From positions 372,001-436,000 of the forward strand of contig JAACMV010000023.1 in NCBI GenBank assembly GCA_010909725.1: a stretch of DNA of 64,000 bases, given 5' to 3'. Position 1 is the stretch's first letter, and every line of letters starts with the position of its first letter. Both the position numbers and the translations under genes were made by a program. The notes beneath the pieces are model-generated. The model searched no databases. It worked only from the letters and a program-made list of their open reading frames with translations, and was not told the origin of the DNA. Below are positions 11,511 to 22,011 of this stretch, one piece after another. The DNA is from Picochlorum sp. 'celeri' (taxonomy: Eukaryota; Chlorophyta; Trebouxiophyceae).

Positions 11511-12092
11511 ATGGCTGCTGCCGAGATCAAGCTGTTTGGAAAATGGAGTTTCGATGATATCGAGGTGAATGATATCTCCCTCGAGGATTATATTGCTGTG
11601 AAGCCAAAGTATGCCAAGTTCACAGCTCATACCGCTGGTCGTTATCAGAAGAAGCGCTTCAGAAAGGCCCAGTGCCCAATTGTGGAGAGGCTCGTCAGCA
11701 GTTTGATGATGCACGGACGTAACAATGGAAAGAAATTGATGGCTGTCCGTATTGTCCAGCACACTTTCGATATCATCAACTTGCTCACAGACCAGAACCC
11801 AATTCAGGTTCTTGTTGACGCTGTCATCAACGGTGGGCCACGTGAAGATGCCACCCGTATTGGAAGTGCCGGTGTGGTTCGCCGTCAGTCTGTTGATGTG
11901 TCTCCACTCCGCCGCGTGAACCAGTCCATCTGGCTTCTGACAACTGGAGCTCGTGAGGCTGCATTCCGTAACATCAAGACTATTGCCGAGTGCTTGGCTG
12001 ATGAGTTGATCAATGCCGCCAAGGGATCTTCCAACTCTTATGCAATTAAGAAGAAGGATGAGATAGAACGTGTTGCCAAGGCTAATCGTTAA
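11511..12092 (+). CDS. RPS5: cytosolic ribosomal protein uS7 (RPS5)
   Basis: A 193-residue small-subunit protein, the usual length for eukaryotic uS7. Family motifs are clear: [12 protein letters not shown] at the N-terminus, [53 protein letters not shown] and the invariant [25 protein letters not shown] tail. uS7 binds the 3' major domain of 18S rRNA and lines the E site. The start was chosen at 11511 (ACC ATG G context) because upstream in-frame residues lack homology. No intron lies in the coding region. Confidence 0.97.
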   Translation: MAAAEIKLFGKWSFDDIEVNDISLEDYIAVKPKYAKFTAHTAGRYQKKRFRKAQCPIVERLVSSLMMHGRNNGKKLMAVRIVQHTFDIINLLTDQNPIQVLVDAVINGGPREDATRIGSAGVVRRQSVDVSPLRRVNQSIWLLTTGAREAAFRNIKTIAECLADELINAAKGSSNSYAIKKKDEIERVAKANR

Positions 12093-12206
12093 GCATATTA
12101 CCCTCTACTACTGTATAGTAGTTGTCCTATTTTAAACAATGTAAGTACATACCTAGGATGCAGTTGGATCTGCAGCTATACATAAATCTCCATATGTGAT
12201 ATCGCC

Positions 12207-12215
12207 CATCAACGA
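12207..12215 (+). promoter_or_regulatory. CATCAACGA promoter motif, copy upstream of lipoyl-KGD4 gene
   Basis: The nonamer CATCAACGA, preceded by CC, lies 72 bp upstream of the next ATG. The same or a near-identical word occurs upstream of several other plus-strand genes in this window. Function is inferred from recurrence only. Confidence 0.35.
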
Positions 12216-12262
12216 GCGACTGTAGTTTAGAATCTTTCAAAATTCAACTATTATTCAGTCTG

Positions 12263-12272
12263 TATATATATA
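12263..12272 (+). promoter_or_regulatory. TATA-like run
   Basis: TATATATATA ends only 6 bp before the ATG at 12279. If it is a functional TATA box, transcription would start within the annotated coding region, so translation might begin at a later AUG. Alternatively it is just part of the leader. Confidence 0.3.
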
Positions 12273-12278
12273 CCTCGT

Positions 12279-13250
12279 ATGGCGATATCTAGGATTGCAG
12301 GAAACCATCGTTGGTGGTCTCTTGCTGTGCAACAAGGTCGTTCACATGGCATAGCTGGAATAGCCTTCTCTCTCGAAGAATCCCAATATTTCATACAGAA
12401 ATATGTATCTCATGTCGATAGTCGATGGGTTCATTCGGAAAGGACCAGTCCTGTAGCGTGGAACAGTGATCATCGGCATCATGACCAGAAACAACGACAA
12501 GGAACGAAGGGTTTGTGCTCTTTATCTGGAATATCAATGCTCGATGGTAGAATTAGTATTCAAAAAAGTCATGTAATGGGTTTTAAGACGAGTTCAGAGG
12601 CTCTGTGGGCGGATTTGCAGGTCAAGGTCCCACCGTTGGGAGAGTCTATTACAGATGGCTCAGTGGCTGCTGTGTTGAAGCAGGAGGGTGATACAGTCGA
12701 GGAAGATGATCCTCTGATTCAGATTGAGACTGATAAAGTGACTGTGGATGTTCGGTCGCCGGTGGCGGGGGTGGTCAAGTCTATTTTGGTGCAGGCTGAT
12801 GAGACTGTTCATGTGGATAATGTGGTGGCTGTGGTGAAGGAAGGTGAGGCTGCTGGGAAGGCGGAGGGGAAGGTTCCTGTGGCTGATACGGCTAAGAAAG
12901 AGACTGTTGTTTCGAATACGCCGGCTGACGCTGCTGCGCCTTCATCTCCGCCAGCTGATGCGGGAGAAGGGACAAAGACACATGCGGTTGGCCACAGGAG
13001 ACCTGTGTCTGCTGCGCCTGGAGCGTATGTCCCACGAATCTCATTCCCAACAAGGAGGACAGCAGATGGGAGAATTATTAGCGAGCTTTCTGCGGAAGAG
13101 CAGATGATTATTAGAAATGACGAGTTGGCTGCAAAGCATAGTGTCCACTTTTTCATGGCCAAACGGCAAGTGGAGAGGCCACCGTTGCCTCCTCGTCGCG
13201 AGCTTTCTGACAAAGAGATGGAAACAGTAATGCTTGGAGGTGCAGAGTAA
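12279..13250 (+). CDS. lipoyl-domain protein with KGD4/MRPS36-like C-terminus (2-oxoglutarate dehydrogenase accessory fusion)
   Basis: 323 residues. Residues 1 to about 110 look like a mitochondrial presequence plus linker. A full lipoyl domain follows (residues about 113-188; VKVPPLGESITDG, lipoyl lysine K153 in IETDKVTVDV), as in E2 of 2-oxoglutarate dehydrogenase. There is an Ala/Pro/Thr linker, but no subunit-binding domain and no succinyltransferase domain with its HxxxD motif. Instead the tail has YVPRISFPTRR near residue 250 and ends LPPRRELSDKEMETVMLGGAE. This matches the two ends of KGD4/MRPS36 (PRI-x-FP-x-R near the start; R-x-LS-x-EE/KEM-x(3)-x-GG-x-E at the end), the protein that bridges E3 to the E2 core. 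The gene next door is mitochondrial citrate synthase. Confidence 0.75.
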   Translation: MAISRIAGNHRWWSLAVQQGRSHGIAGIAFSLEESQYFIQKYVSHVDSRWVHSERTSPVAWNSDHRHHDQKQRQGTKGLCSLSGISMLDGRISIQKSHVMGFKTSSEALWADLQVKVPPLGESITDGSVAAVLKQEGDTVEEDDPLIQIETDKVTVDVRSPVAGVVKSILVQADETVHVDNVVAVVKEGEAAGKAEGKVPVADTAKKETVVSNTPADAAAPSSPPADAGEGTKTHAVGHRRPVSAAPGAYVPRISFPTRRTADGRIISELSAEEQMIIRNDELAAKHSVHFFMAKRQVERPPLPPRRELSDKEMETVMLGGAE

Positions 13251-13284
13251 CATGATGATACAGAAATAAAAGAAAGAGATATGA

Positions 13285-14864
13285 CTACATCTTTGCAGCG
13301 GCTTTCAATGCATCCAATGTAAGGGATTTTGGTCTCTCAATTGGAAGACCCAATGCTCTTGACCATACTCCTTGTGACAGGACACCAAGGGCGCGTGACA
13401 CACCAAATAAGACAGTGTAAAAGCTGTCTTCCTTTATTCCATAGTGCTGCAACAGCACTCCAGAGTGGGCATCAACATTTGGCCATGGGTTCTTCACCTT
13501 TCCAGTCTGCTTCAACACCTCTGGGACAACCTCATACAACAGGCTGACAAGCTTGAATAATTCATCGTTAGGCATATGCCTGGTGGCGAATGCTCGTTGG
13601 GCGGTATACCTTGGATCAGTCTTGCGCAACACAGCATGGCCATATCCTGGGACCACTTTGCCGCTCTTGAGTGTTGCCCACACAAAGTCTGTCAGCTGCT
13701 CCTTGGTTGGAGATGTTCCCAACTCAGACACCACACCAGAAAGCCATCGAAGAACTTCCTGATTTGCCAATCCATGCAATGGTCCAGCAAGACCAGTCAT
13801 ACCAGCAGTGAATGACAAGTATGGATCAGACAGAGCAGATCCAACCAAATGTGTTGTGTGAGCACTCACATTACCACCCTCATGATCAGCGTGGATTGTC
13901 TGATACAACCGCATCATTTCCATGGCTCCCTCAGAGTCATATCCCATCATATGAGACAGATTACCAGCCCAATCCAAATTTGGATCAGCATCAATCATCT
14001 TTCCTCCTTTATACGTGTTTCTGTAAATCAATGCAGCTATGGAAGGCAGCTTTGCAATCAAATCCAAAGAATCCTCCAGAGAATACTCCCACAACTTTGT
14101 CTTATGCACTCCCTCCCCATATGCAGCAGCGAATTTCGATCCAGGCTGAAGTGCCAAAATGGCTGTTGCAAATTGAGTCATGGGATGCGTACCCTCTGGC
14201 ATGGCTGCCAACACAGAACCCACAGAAGACGGCAACGCACTGCGCTCCCTCAGCATCTCTGTCACACTTTGAACCTGAGCCTTGGTTGGAATATCCCCGG
14301 TGAACAACAACCACAAAAGCCCCTCTGGAAGAGGCTCCCCTCCCTCCTTTGCTCCTGGCAAGCTATGCTGAAGTTCTGGGATAGAATATCCTCTGAAACG
14401 AATACCTTCATCAGCATCGAGCAGTGATGTCTCCCAATACAACCCCTACAATACCACATGCTCATGAGAACCCAATAAGAGTACATATATAGAGACATGT
14501 ATAGTCACGTACAGGAATGCCTCTCATGCCACCAATGGCCTGGTCCACCGTCACCTGACCAAGCACCGCACTCCCCATCTCCTTCTTAAATGTTTTCACT
14601 CTCTCCTACATAGCATGATATGTGACATCGGATCGATTGATCGCACCCAAACACCGAATCGCCCATGAATAGGTCTTCGCTTGATTGGTCATTTTCTCCC
14701 AGATGACGCACCTGCTCTGCTGGAATCTTTGATGACAAGACTTCTTTCAAATCATTCTGTACCGATGACATGAAACGGGCCATGGATCCCTCGATCGAGA
14801 CAGACACGCCCTGGTCCAGACCTGGGGCATGTCTCAAAAGATGCCTGGTTGAGTTGCGCAACAT
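13285..14864 (-). CDS. mitochondrial citrate synthase
   Basis: Condenses oxaloacetate and acetyl-CoA in the TCA cycle. Exons 14864-14712, 14605-14513 and 14445-13285 give 468 residues, the normal length for the mitochondrial type. Exon 1 holds the presequence ([16 protein letters not shown]). Exon 2 gives [14 protein letters not shown], exon 3 [20 protein letters not shown]. The catalytic histidines are visible in [18 protein letters not shown] and [15 protein letters not shown], and the aspartate in [10 protein letters not shown]. All junctions are in phase 0. Tail-to-tail with the lipoyl-KGD4 gene, 34 bp apart; both act in the same cycle. Confidence 0.95.
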
Positions 14865-14984
14865 GATGACTTCTGGAAACCCTTACTCAATATGAAAATG
14901 TAATACAAGAATACTATGAATTACATCGGAGGAACTCATTGTATGGCCTAGGGACATGACTGCCATGAACTAGATGATGACCCA

Positions 14985-15924
14985 TCAATCCCTTTCACTA
15001 ATCGCAACCAAGTGCGCATCTATTTGCTCTTCCGTCAACACCGTAAATCTTCCACCCTCAAACAACGCATCAGCAGTCTCCTCTCCGGTCAGAGGCACAT
15101 GTGCAACACCTACTTCAATATCACTAGCTTTGAGGTCCTCTGAAAGGACATGCTGCAGTCCACTGATGGCCATTTGAATAATATCATCGTGGGTCAGAGT
15201 TTCAAATCCATCGGACAATGCCCTGTGCTGCTTCTCCAGCCAATTAATGGACTCTTGATCCTTCACACCACATGATGTTGCCTTGTATCCCACATAATAC
15301 CCAGCAGGGTCGACTTTATACAGCTGTGGACCGTCTTCCTCATCGATACCAACAATAATAGGGATCACGCCAAGCGGTCTCATGTATGCATGCTGCGTAT
15401 ACACCTGTGCTTGGTCTGCAAGGATGCGTGCCAGCACCGCTGGCGTAATATCATACCCATACTTGAATTTGAACTCGGCAGACTCCGATCGAGCTTTCTG
15501 AACTAATGATCTAGCATCCCCATGTAATCCGATGGCAAGCATACCTATATTCTGTGTGATCCTGTGAATATTTGTGACACTGCTTGGAACCATGAGCTTG
15601 TCAGGGACTTTTTTCTGCGTCACAAAACAGACGGAATCCTTCCCGCGAATAGCTATACACGTATTACCGCTTGCTTTTACTGTTTTAAAAGCATATTCTG
15701 CGCAGTATTGGTGTGTCGTTAGAACATAGAGAACACAGAACGCCATGGTTGATTGCGATCACATCACAATGGCTTTGTTGACGTATCGATACCCATCTTC
15801 ATGGTTTATATTTGTTATGTAAGAAAATCTAATGCATTTTCAAGGACATACCGACTTGATAGAGTCTCCCTTCGGGACTAAAAATGGTAATGTGGCGATC
15901 ATACCCAGAACTTCCCCGTGACAT
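14985..15924 (-). CDS. PSMA6: 20S proteasome subunit alpha-6 (PSMA6/PAA type)
   Basis: Exons 15924-15852 and 15697-14985, 261 residues, about 15 longer than the human protein. Exon 1 encodes [19 protein letters not shown], the alpha-subunit signature that forms the gate. The splice gives [10 protein letters not shown]. Family-specific features are [48 protein letters not shown] and the C-terminal HLVAISERD. The 154-bp intron is phase 1. Without exon 1 the long ORF would start in intron sequence, so the spliced start is strongly preferred. Confidence 0.95.
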
Positions 15925-16334
15925 TGTCGATTGGCAAGGTTCTCGTCGAGGAAGAAGTTTTTTCTTTGTCTCTAATAGTACTGTGATATTTTTTTCAGAC
16001 AACTGTGCTCGATTGGCTGTGACTGCCTATGTATTCAGGGTTCATGTTGGGTGTATTTGAAACATTTTTAGATGCTCGGTCAAAGGATGGCTTCAATGGT
16101 CGACTGCATGCCTTTGCGGAAAGGATTATGAAAATGCAACGAATGGAAAGAATCTCACATCATTCGTGGTATTTTGACACAAATACGACTTCTTTATCAA
16201 TAAATGACAACAGCGTATATGCTCCATGTATGAGAAGTTTCTCTGAATAGCACCAGTAGTAGAACGACAAGGTATATATATTCTGTGTGTGATACACAGA
16301 GAGAGAGTGTGTGGTTGGCGAAAGTTTCTCTAGC
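15925..16334. other. divergent promoter region, TATA box at 16273-16280
   Basis: 410 bp between the divergent proteasome alpha-6 and aspartic protease genes. A TATATATA box lies about 55 bp before the protease ATG, followed by an alternating GT/AG-rich tract (GTGTGTG, GAGAGAGAG). A 73-codon open frame at 16029-16250 has no recognisable domain and no context; I do not call it a gene. Confidence 0.45.
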
Positions 16335-17960
16335 ATGGGTTCTGTCATCTCGTACCGGTTACTTGGGCACGTATATATCCTAATTCAGATTTTGGTGCAC
16401 GGTGCCGTGGCGGATCAGGCATCGTCGTCGTTTGAGGTACCCTTGAAGAGAAGGAAGCAGGTTGGGGTCTTTGCTCCTGTGGAAGATGCACAGGGTAATT
16501 TGATTCCCTACACAGAGTGCGTGTTGATTCTTATAGCTTTTGATAATGAATGATGGTCGTTTCATTGAGAGTGTGGGTGTAGGTATTTGACCATTACATT
16601 GTTGGCATCACCCAGTATTGATGCCAGGTACAGAATTGATGGATCCCAGACCTCTGCATTTAATGCCGCTGAAATCATTGTTGACACTGGGAGTGGATTG
16701 CTTGGTATGTATCTCAAGAATACGACTGTTCCAGAGAGCTGTAAACAATTGTATCAGAGGTATCCAAATTCGACGATTGATCAGAGGTTGTTGACACCTT
16801 TGCCAGCAAACAGTCCTGAGTGCAGATCATTCACATACTCAGTTCCAGATCCCAACGGTGATGACTGCTTGTTTCGAATAACGTATGGGGGAGGATCGAC
16901 TTCGTTGAATGGTTTTGCGGCGCAAGAAGAGTTTGCGTTTGAGAATAGTACGAGGGTGCTTGGATCAAGTGATGTGACGCTGCCCTCAACACCATCTGCG
17001 AATGCTGGGTTGGGTGGCATGATGACTATTGCTGCTGTGGAGACTGCGACGAATTGCGAGGCTTTCCCAGGATTGGGTGGTATGGATAACAATGAAAATT
17101 CCGTTGTATCTCAACTTGTGAGCCAGGAGTTGATTGGTCGCCATGCACTCAGTGTCTGCACGAGTTTAAGAGATAATGCATCGTTTATTGTATTTGGACC
17201 GGCCATCCCCCAGAGTGCAGATCTGAATGACGTGATCATGTATAATGGGACGACAATTCAATCTATTCAGACTGAGAATGATGCCTTTGAGCAGTCGATT
17301 GATCCATTGAAAGAGAGCGGGCTTTCAAGCCATTACTATGTGATTGTGAATGGCTTGCAAATTGGAGAGTCTGATGCCATCCAAGGTCCATTGAGTGCAA
17401 TTATAGATACAGGATTCCCTGCATTTGGTGTGACGAAATCCATGTTGGACCAAGTGAATGCCCAAATATCGGCCAACGCACAGAAGAATAGTCTCCCTGT
17501 TGTAGGGCCTGGATGCTTCGCAGTAGGTCCAGATGTGTCTCTGCCAGAGATTGTGTCACGCGTGATTCCAAATGTGACCATCTTTTTCACAAATGAGACA
17601 AAAGTTGTGATTCCTGGTGCAGCATTCGTTGAGGTTGTGGGGACCGAGGACTCTGGTCGAGAGGTTTGTAGCAACCTGCTGGAGTCGAGTCCACAGCAAT
17701 TGGCACTTGGCACGGCATTCTTCTTGAATAGATTTGTTCAGATGGACTCTGCCTTGGGCATTATGAGGACGAGTGAACTTGAGATCTGCCCTTCTGTACC
17801 ACCTGGAGAAGGAGGATGGACGGTGAGCGATTCAATCTCAGTCAAAGGAAGCTATACATTCCCATACGGTATTGCTGTCAGTGCTGCTGCACAGACACAT
17901 GGCTTCGTCGTGATCATGGTGGCGTCTATTTTCATCTCAATAGTGTTTACATGCAATTGA
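16335..17960 (+). CDS. secreted pepsin-like (A1) aspartic protease, possibly membrane-anchored
   Basis: 519 residues from exons 16335-16516 and 16583-17960. A hydrophobic N-terminus serves as signal peptide, followed by a short basic pro-region (PLKRRKQ). Both catalytic aspartates are present: IIVDTGSGLLGMY in the N-lobe and AIIDTGFPAFGVT in the C-lobe. Several N-glycosylation sequons (NTT, NST, NAS, NGT) fit a secretory route. The protein ends with a Ser/Ala linker and a hydrophobic stretch (GFVVIMVASIFISIVFTCN), which could be a GPI signal or a membrane anchor. The substrate is unknown. It runs tail-to-tail into a secreted cystatin gene with a similar hydrophobic end. Confidence 0.85.
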
Positions 17961-18029
17961 GTGGTAAGTCTTATTTGTACTTTTTGATAGATTACGTTGC
18001 GTATCACGCTTGTGAGTGTGCTAGTGAAT

Positions 18030-19121
18030 TTATGCAAACATCAACACCAACCCAGCCATGGCCAAACCAGTTGTTCCCAAGGCAACACCAGTGGCGCCAC
18101 TGGCCTGCTCCGCCACGTCTGCCACTGTATCTCCTACTGTATCAGCCACATTGGACATTCCATCGCCTTCCAGTACGACTCCATCAGGTGTAATCGTAGA
18201 TCCACCGAGCAAACCACCAGTGTCTTTTACAGCCTCGACTTTTGGAGCTTCGTTGCTATTTGGCAGGGGCTGGAATACCTCGGCAATGAATCCTCGTTTC
18301 AAAAGGAATCCTTCTGGAATATCCTGAGTATTTCCTGTGGGGCATGGGATCGTTGCAGCAAACTGCACACGATAGTTTGTTCCTGCCACAACTTGAGAGC
18401 AGGCTTGAGTGATCTGGACAGAGTTGACAAAGTCATTCTCAGTGGCACCGCATGCTTGGACAGCCTTCTTGAAATCGTCAGATTGATCATTTTCCCAATA
18501 AGACTGCGCTGCAAGCTTGGCAGAGGCAACCACCTGCTCATTATCTGATGGATCACTGACATCATTGAAGCCTCCTGCAAGTCCAGCCTGGCCACAGAAA
18601 TCATCTTGTGGAGACACACCCTGGACACCAGTCAACTCTGGAATCGCATTCTTTCCGTCTTCTGGAAGTGCTACGTATCCCTCCGCTCTGATAGTTCTGG
18701 TCAAATTCACTCCTGGTGGCAAAATCTTCTTGTTGGCATCGCTGCATGGAACAGTGATGGTAAATTCCACCAAATAATTTGTCCCTTGCACCACTTGTGA
18801 GCAAGCAGCAATAATATCGATGCTATCAACTAATTTCACTTTGTTTGCACCACACTGTTTCAATATTTCAGTGTCCTCAGGTGTCTGCGCTGCTGGCGTG
18901 AAGAGATAATCAATGGCTGCTACACGAGCAAGCTCTTCCACATCTGCATTGTTTTGGGGATCATCAACTGGTGCATAGCCACCAACTGGTGCATTTGGTC
19001 CCAATGATGCTGGATCAGCACAGAGGCCATTGCCCCCCACCATGGTCTCAGCCAGAGCAACCTGCCCACCTGCTGCCAAAAGGGCAGCCAAGCAGAGAGA
19101 GGTAACCTGTGCTGTTCTCAT
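18030..19121 (-). CDS. secreted two-domain cystatin (cysteine-protease inhibitor)
   Basis: 363 residues, no introns. Signal peptide MRTAQVTSLCLAALLAAGGQVALA. Two repeats each have the cystatin plan: an N-terminal Gly-Gly (VGGYAPV, AGGFNDV), a long helix (VEELARVAAIDYL, VVASAKLAAQSYW) and the first hairpin loop Q-V-V-x-G (SQVVQGTNY, SQVVAGTNY), followed by a strand ending in PC. The second hairpin Pro-Trp motif of animal cystatins is missing. The C-terminus after a Ser/Asp/Val linker is hydrophobic (GVALGTTGLAMAGLVLMF), suggesting a GPI anchor. Inhibition of papain-like proteases is inferred from family. It is convergent with the aspartic protease. Confidence 0.8.
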   Translation of the reverse strand: MRTAQVTSLCLAALLAAGGQVALAETMVGGNGLCADPASLGPNAPVGGYAPVDDPQNNADVEELARVAAIDYLFTPAAQTPEDTEILKQCGANKVKLVDSIDIIAACSQVVQGTNYLVEFTITVPCSDANKKILPPGVNLTRTIRAEGYVALPEDGKNAIPELTGVQGVSPQDDFCGQAGLAGGFNDVSDPSDNEQVVASAKLAAQSYWENDQSDDFKKAVQACGATENDFVNSVQITQACSQVVAGTNYRVQFAATIPCPTGNTQDIPEGFLLKRGFIAEVFQPLPNSNEAPKVEAVKDTGGLLGGSTITPDGVVLEGDGMSNVADTVGDTVADVAEQASGATGVALGTTGLAMAGLVLMFA

Positions 19122-19789
19122 CCTTGTGAATAGTCTTCTTCTTTACTGCAACCGAAGAAAATATCTTGAATTACAATACAACCGCGTCAGCAGTGTTCAC
19201 CGACCAAGTACCAGTGTGATGAGAGGGGATCATCCAGGACAAGCCGCGGGGGCCCAACGCCGCGTGACACGTTTCGCAAAACTTTGGGCGCTGGGAGTAT
19301 TCCTCTTCTTCTGGTTTCGACGACAATGGCATTGAAAAAATATTCAATTCCGCATGTATTGCAACACAAAGCAATCATACGCAAAACCCGAGATGGGCAA
19401 CCGTTGCAGTCCTCAGATCCCCCCCTTGGTCGTGTTCCGATAAGACGGCATTGTCCATCAACAGAACACGAGAATCACTATAACATAAATATCTCACCTT
19501 TGATGGTTGTATGATTCACACGCAAAGTATGATTTGTTTGTGTGGAGAGACACCGTGGTTTCTCCACATCAGCACAAGGAACAGCACACGATTATGAGAT
19601 CATATGGAAAGTCCCATCAACGCACATCCTGGATAGGTAGTGATATCATCCAACCATCCAACACTGCCTTGGACCGGAGAACATACGCAATCGAGGGTGA
19701 GAGGCCTTCGACGCACAGCCATGGCCACAATGTGCCATCCATACTCTGCGAACAATGCCGATAAATTCACAACATTAATTGATATAAAC
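19122..19789. other. divergent promoter region between cystatin and plastid L24
   Basis: 668 bp with no coding signal beyond short random frames. It contains a CATCAACG motif at 19615-19622 and a GGACCGGAGAA element near 19673; the same pair of words, in the same order, occurs upstream of the BET gene at about 41543-41566. I see no tRNA or other RNA gene here. Confidence 0.4.
19615..19622 (+). promoter_or_regulatory. CATCAACG promoter motif upstream of plastid L24
   Basis: CCCATCAACG lies about 175 bp before the L24 ATG, followed about 50 bp later by GGACCGGAGAA. Recurrence upstream of other genes is the only evidence of function. Confidence 0.35.
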
Positions 19790-20462
19790 ATGAATGCCCT
19801 TCAGAAGAATCAGTTCCTCAGTGGACAGGGTCTTGCCTCTGCAGCAAAGGCTTCCGCCGTCCGTGGAGGAGTCCGCCCAGCACGTTTGGTAGTCCAGGCA
19901 GGCCGCATTGTACGTGATACATTGTGATACAAGTAATTTTATGGTCTTCTTTGGTGTTTTATTGGTGGAATCGATGCCGCTAGCGTCAAATCGTCTTACG
20001 CCACAAAGACTCCAACACCGGCACTCGCAGTCTTACGGTAGCAATGCATGATATACGCATGATTGACATGTATTTCCTATTATGTAGGGCCCAGGAAAGG
20101 ATTGGGAGCAGCGTAAGCTGACGAAGAATGGCAAGCCAGTGTTGCTGGACCTCCACGTCAAGACTGGAGATATGGTCAAAGTGATTGCTGGAAGCGATAA
20201 AGGAAAGGTTGGAAAGATTACCAAGGTGGACAGGAAGAGTGGACAGGTTGTGATGGAGGGTGTGAATATTAGAACAAAGCACGTGAAGCCAATGGGAGAC
20301 GAAGAAGAGGGCCAAATCTTGCGCACAGAGTTCCCAATTCACCACTCCAACGTGCAGCATTATTCAGAGGCACAGGGAGTTGTCAGTAGAATTGGTCATA
20401 AAGTTGAGGGAGGAAAAAAGGTTAGGTATCTCAAAAAGACTGGAGAGGTGTTGGCAAATTAA
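19790..20462 (+). CDS. RPL24: plastid ribosomal protein uL24c
   Basis: 164 residues from exons 19790-19909 (transit peptide, ending QAGRI) and 20088-20462. The mature part has the KOW motif (VKTGDMVKVIAGSDKGKVGKI) and the bacterial-type signature VMEGVNIRTKHVKP, then a C-terminal extension typical of plastid forms. uL24 initiates assembly of the 50S subunit. A nuclear copy with a transit peptide is the green-lineage arrangement; in red algae this gene is usually plastid-encoded. The start was placed at the ATG that opens a Ser/Ala/Arg-rich peptide; an in-frame upstream reading is open but begins without context. Confidence 0.92.
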
Positions 20463-20730
20463 AACCATATGTTTATTCTAGATTTCTTTCTTTCTTTGTA
20501 AAAGACATCAAAAGGTGCAATTTTCATTCTTTTCGATATCACGATGGGCTTTCCATCACCTGAAACAGATGTTGCTGGCGACATTCATGAATCGTCGCTG
20601 ATTGATGATGATGAATTGCAGTGGCCTGCAGCTAGCTGAATGCAGTGTACTGCAAGGCAGATTGGGGACCTCGCACACGTTAAAATCTGTCCACTATTCG
20701 AGGGAACTGCGTTTCCAAAAGACAATAGAT

Positions 20731-21354
20731 ATGAATAGTGTTCGAGTAGCATCTCATTCTACCCGGGCTCTTGGGAATAGCTGGAACAACAAGCGCTCCG
20801 CTTCTCGACGAGCCCGTCTCTGCCACAGTCGTCATGGTGCAATTAAGACGCAATGTGCGGGATTTGGAGGGTCAACATCGGGTAAAAATAGTAAAAAAGC
20901 GCCTAAGCTGACGAGATATTTAGATATTGAAGAGAAAACGCAGACATCCGAGGGAGCTTCAGACGGGTGGTTCAAAGTGCCAGACGTCTCTTACAAGAGC
21001 ACATTTCTCAGCAAGCCCATAAAAGCAGTGATTCTCGAGTCTGGAAGGGCTATATGTCTGTATAAAGTAAATGATACGATCTACTGTACAGATGCCAACA
21101 GCACAGCGTTTAAATATCCATTAGCAGATGCATCCATCCTTCAGCTCGACAAGACTGGGCCAGCAGTGGAAGTGAAACTCGACGGTACAGTGTATGATTT
21201 GGCCACGGGAAAGGTCATGTCTTGGTGTCCCAAGAATAATCCTATCCGTTCGGTGCTGGGGTCTTTGAAAGACAAGTCAGAACCAGAAGACCTGCCAGTG
21301 TTTCCAGTACAGGTTAAGGGTGACGATATTTGGGTCAATCTCTCAGTCGTATAA
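20731..21354 (+). CDS. PSB33: PSB33/TEF5-like Rieske-fold thylakoid protein without Fe-S ligands
   Basis: 207 residues from the ATG at 20731; an in-frame ATG at 20602 would add 43. Residues 1 to about 60 form a Ser/Arg-rich transit peptide. The rest follows a Rieske fold (GRAICLYKVNDTIYC, then VEVKLDGTVYDLATGKVMSW), but the two Cys-x-His cluster-binding motifs are absent: TDANSTAF stands where the first should be, and the single Cys in SWCPKNNP has no partner. The lineage-specific PSB33 of plants also lacks the cluster ligands and supports photosystem II organisation. Assignment rests on fold pattern and memory, so a different Rieske-like protein is possible. Confidence 0.6.
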   Translation: MNSVRVASHSTRALGNSWNNKRSASRRARLCHSRHGAIKTQCAGFGGSTSGKNSKKAPKLTRYLDIEEKTQTSEGASDGWFKVPDVSYKSTFLSKPIKAVILESGRAICLYKVNDTIYCTDANSTAFKYPLADASILQLDKTGPAVEVKLDGTVYDLATGKVMSWCPKNNPIRSVLGSLKDKSEPEDLPVFPVQVKGDDIWVNLSVV

Positions 21355-21382
21355 CATCATCATTCATGTAAATAGAAGAAAA

Positions 21383-21828
21383 TTATTGCATAAACGCTTC
21401 TGGTGGAGGAGGCTGCAGCTCCCCTCCTCTCATATCCATGACTTGCACAAGAGCCAAATACGCCAGACCAAACACAATTGAAATAACTCCCGTGACAATG
21501 GCAGTTCCTTGCCCTTTGGCCAATCCTTTCTTCTGCTGAGCCTCGGGGATTTCTGTCTCTTCCTGAGGACGTGCATCCGGTTGGTCACCAGAGTCACTCA
21601 TCTGAACAACTGTAGAAGGCAACAGTCTTTTCCCTCCTTGGCTACTACTGCTACGCAGTCCTGTGTTCATTCTGCATATGTATTGACATCCATGGTATCA
21701 AATACCACAATGTGGTTGTACACGAATGAATACACGTACCTGGAAGCAAGAAGAGCAGGACCAACAGTTCCTGCCTTGTGGTGCCTGTGAACCACAGACT
21801 GCAGCCTTGCCTGTACCACAACATTCAT
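21383..21828 (-). CDS. small conserved plastid single-pass membrane protein
   Basis: 125 residues from exons 21828-21740 and 21671-21383. Exon 1 plus the start of exon 2 form a Ser/Arg/Gly-rich transit peptide. A charged Gln/Glu segment leads to KKGLAKGQGTAIVTG, then one hydrophobic helix (ISIVFGLAYLALVQV), ending with MDMRGGELQPPPPEAF. The G-Q-G-T-A-I-V-T-G and P-P-P-P-E-A-F motifs resemble an uncharacterised green-plant plastid protein family, which I recall but cannot name. Convergent with the PSB33-like gene, 28 bp apart. Confidence 0.7.
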
Positions 21829-22011
21829 TGCGACTATGTATTTAAGATGGATGAAAATTATTCAAAAATTATTGGCATGCCGTCAGTCGCCCATTCTATG
21901 CATGTCTCATGGGCATGTGGAGACCGTAAAAAGAACATTTAAAAGCACGGGGACATCACGCCCATGATACATGGTGGTGGAACCGTAGCATATCTATGAA
22001 TGCAATAGAAA

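Noticed and set aside
16029..16250. 73-codon frame between proteasome alpha-6 and the protease
   Set aside because: No homology or splice link that keeps frame to either neighbour.
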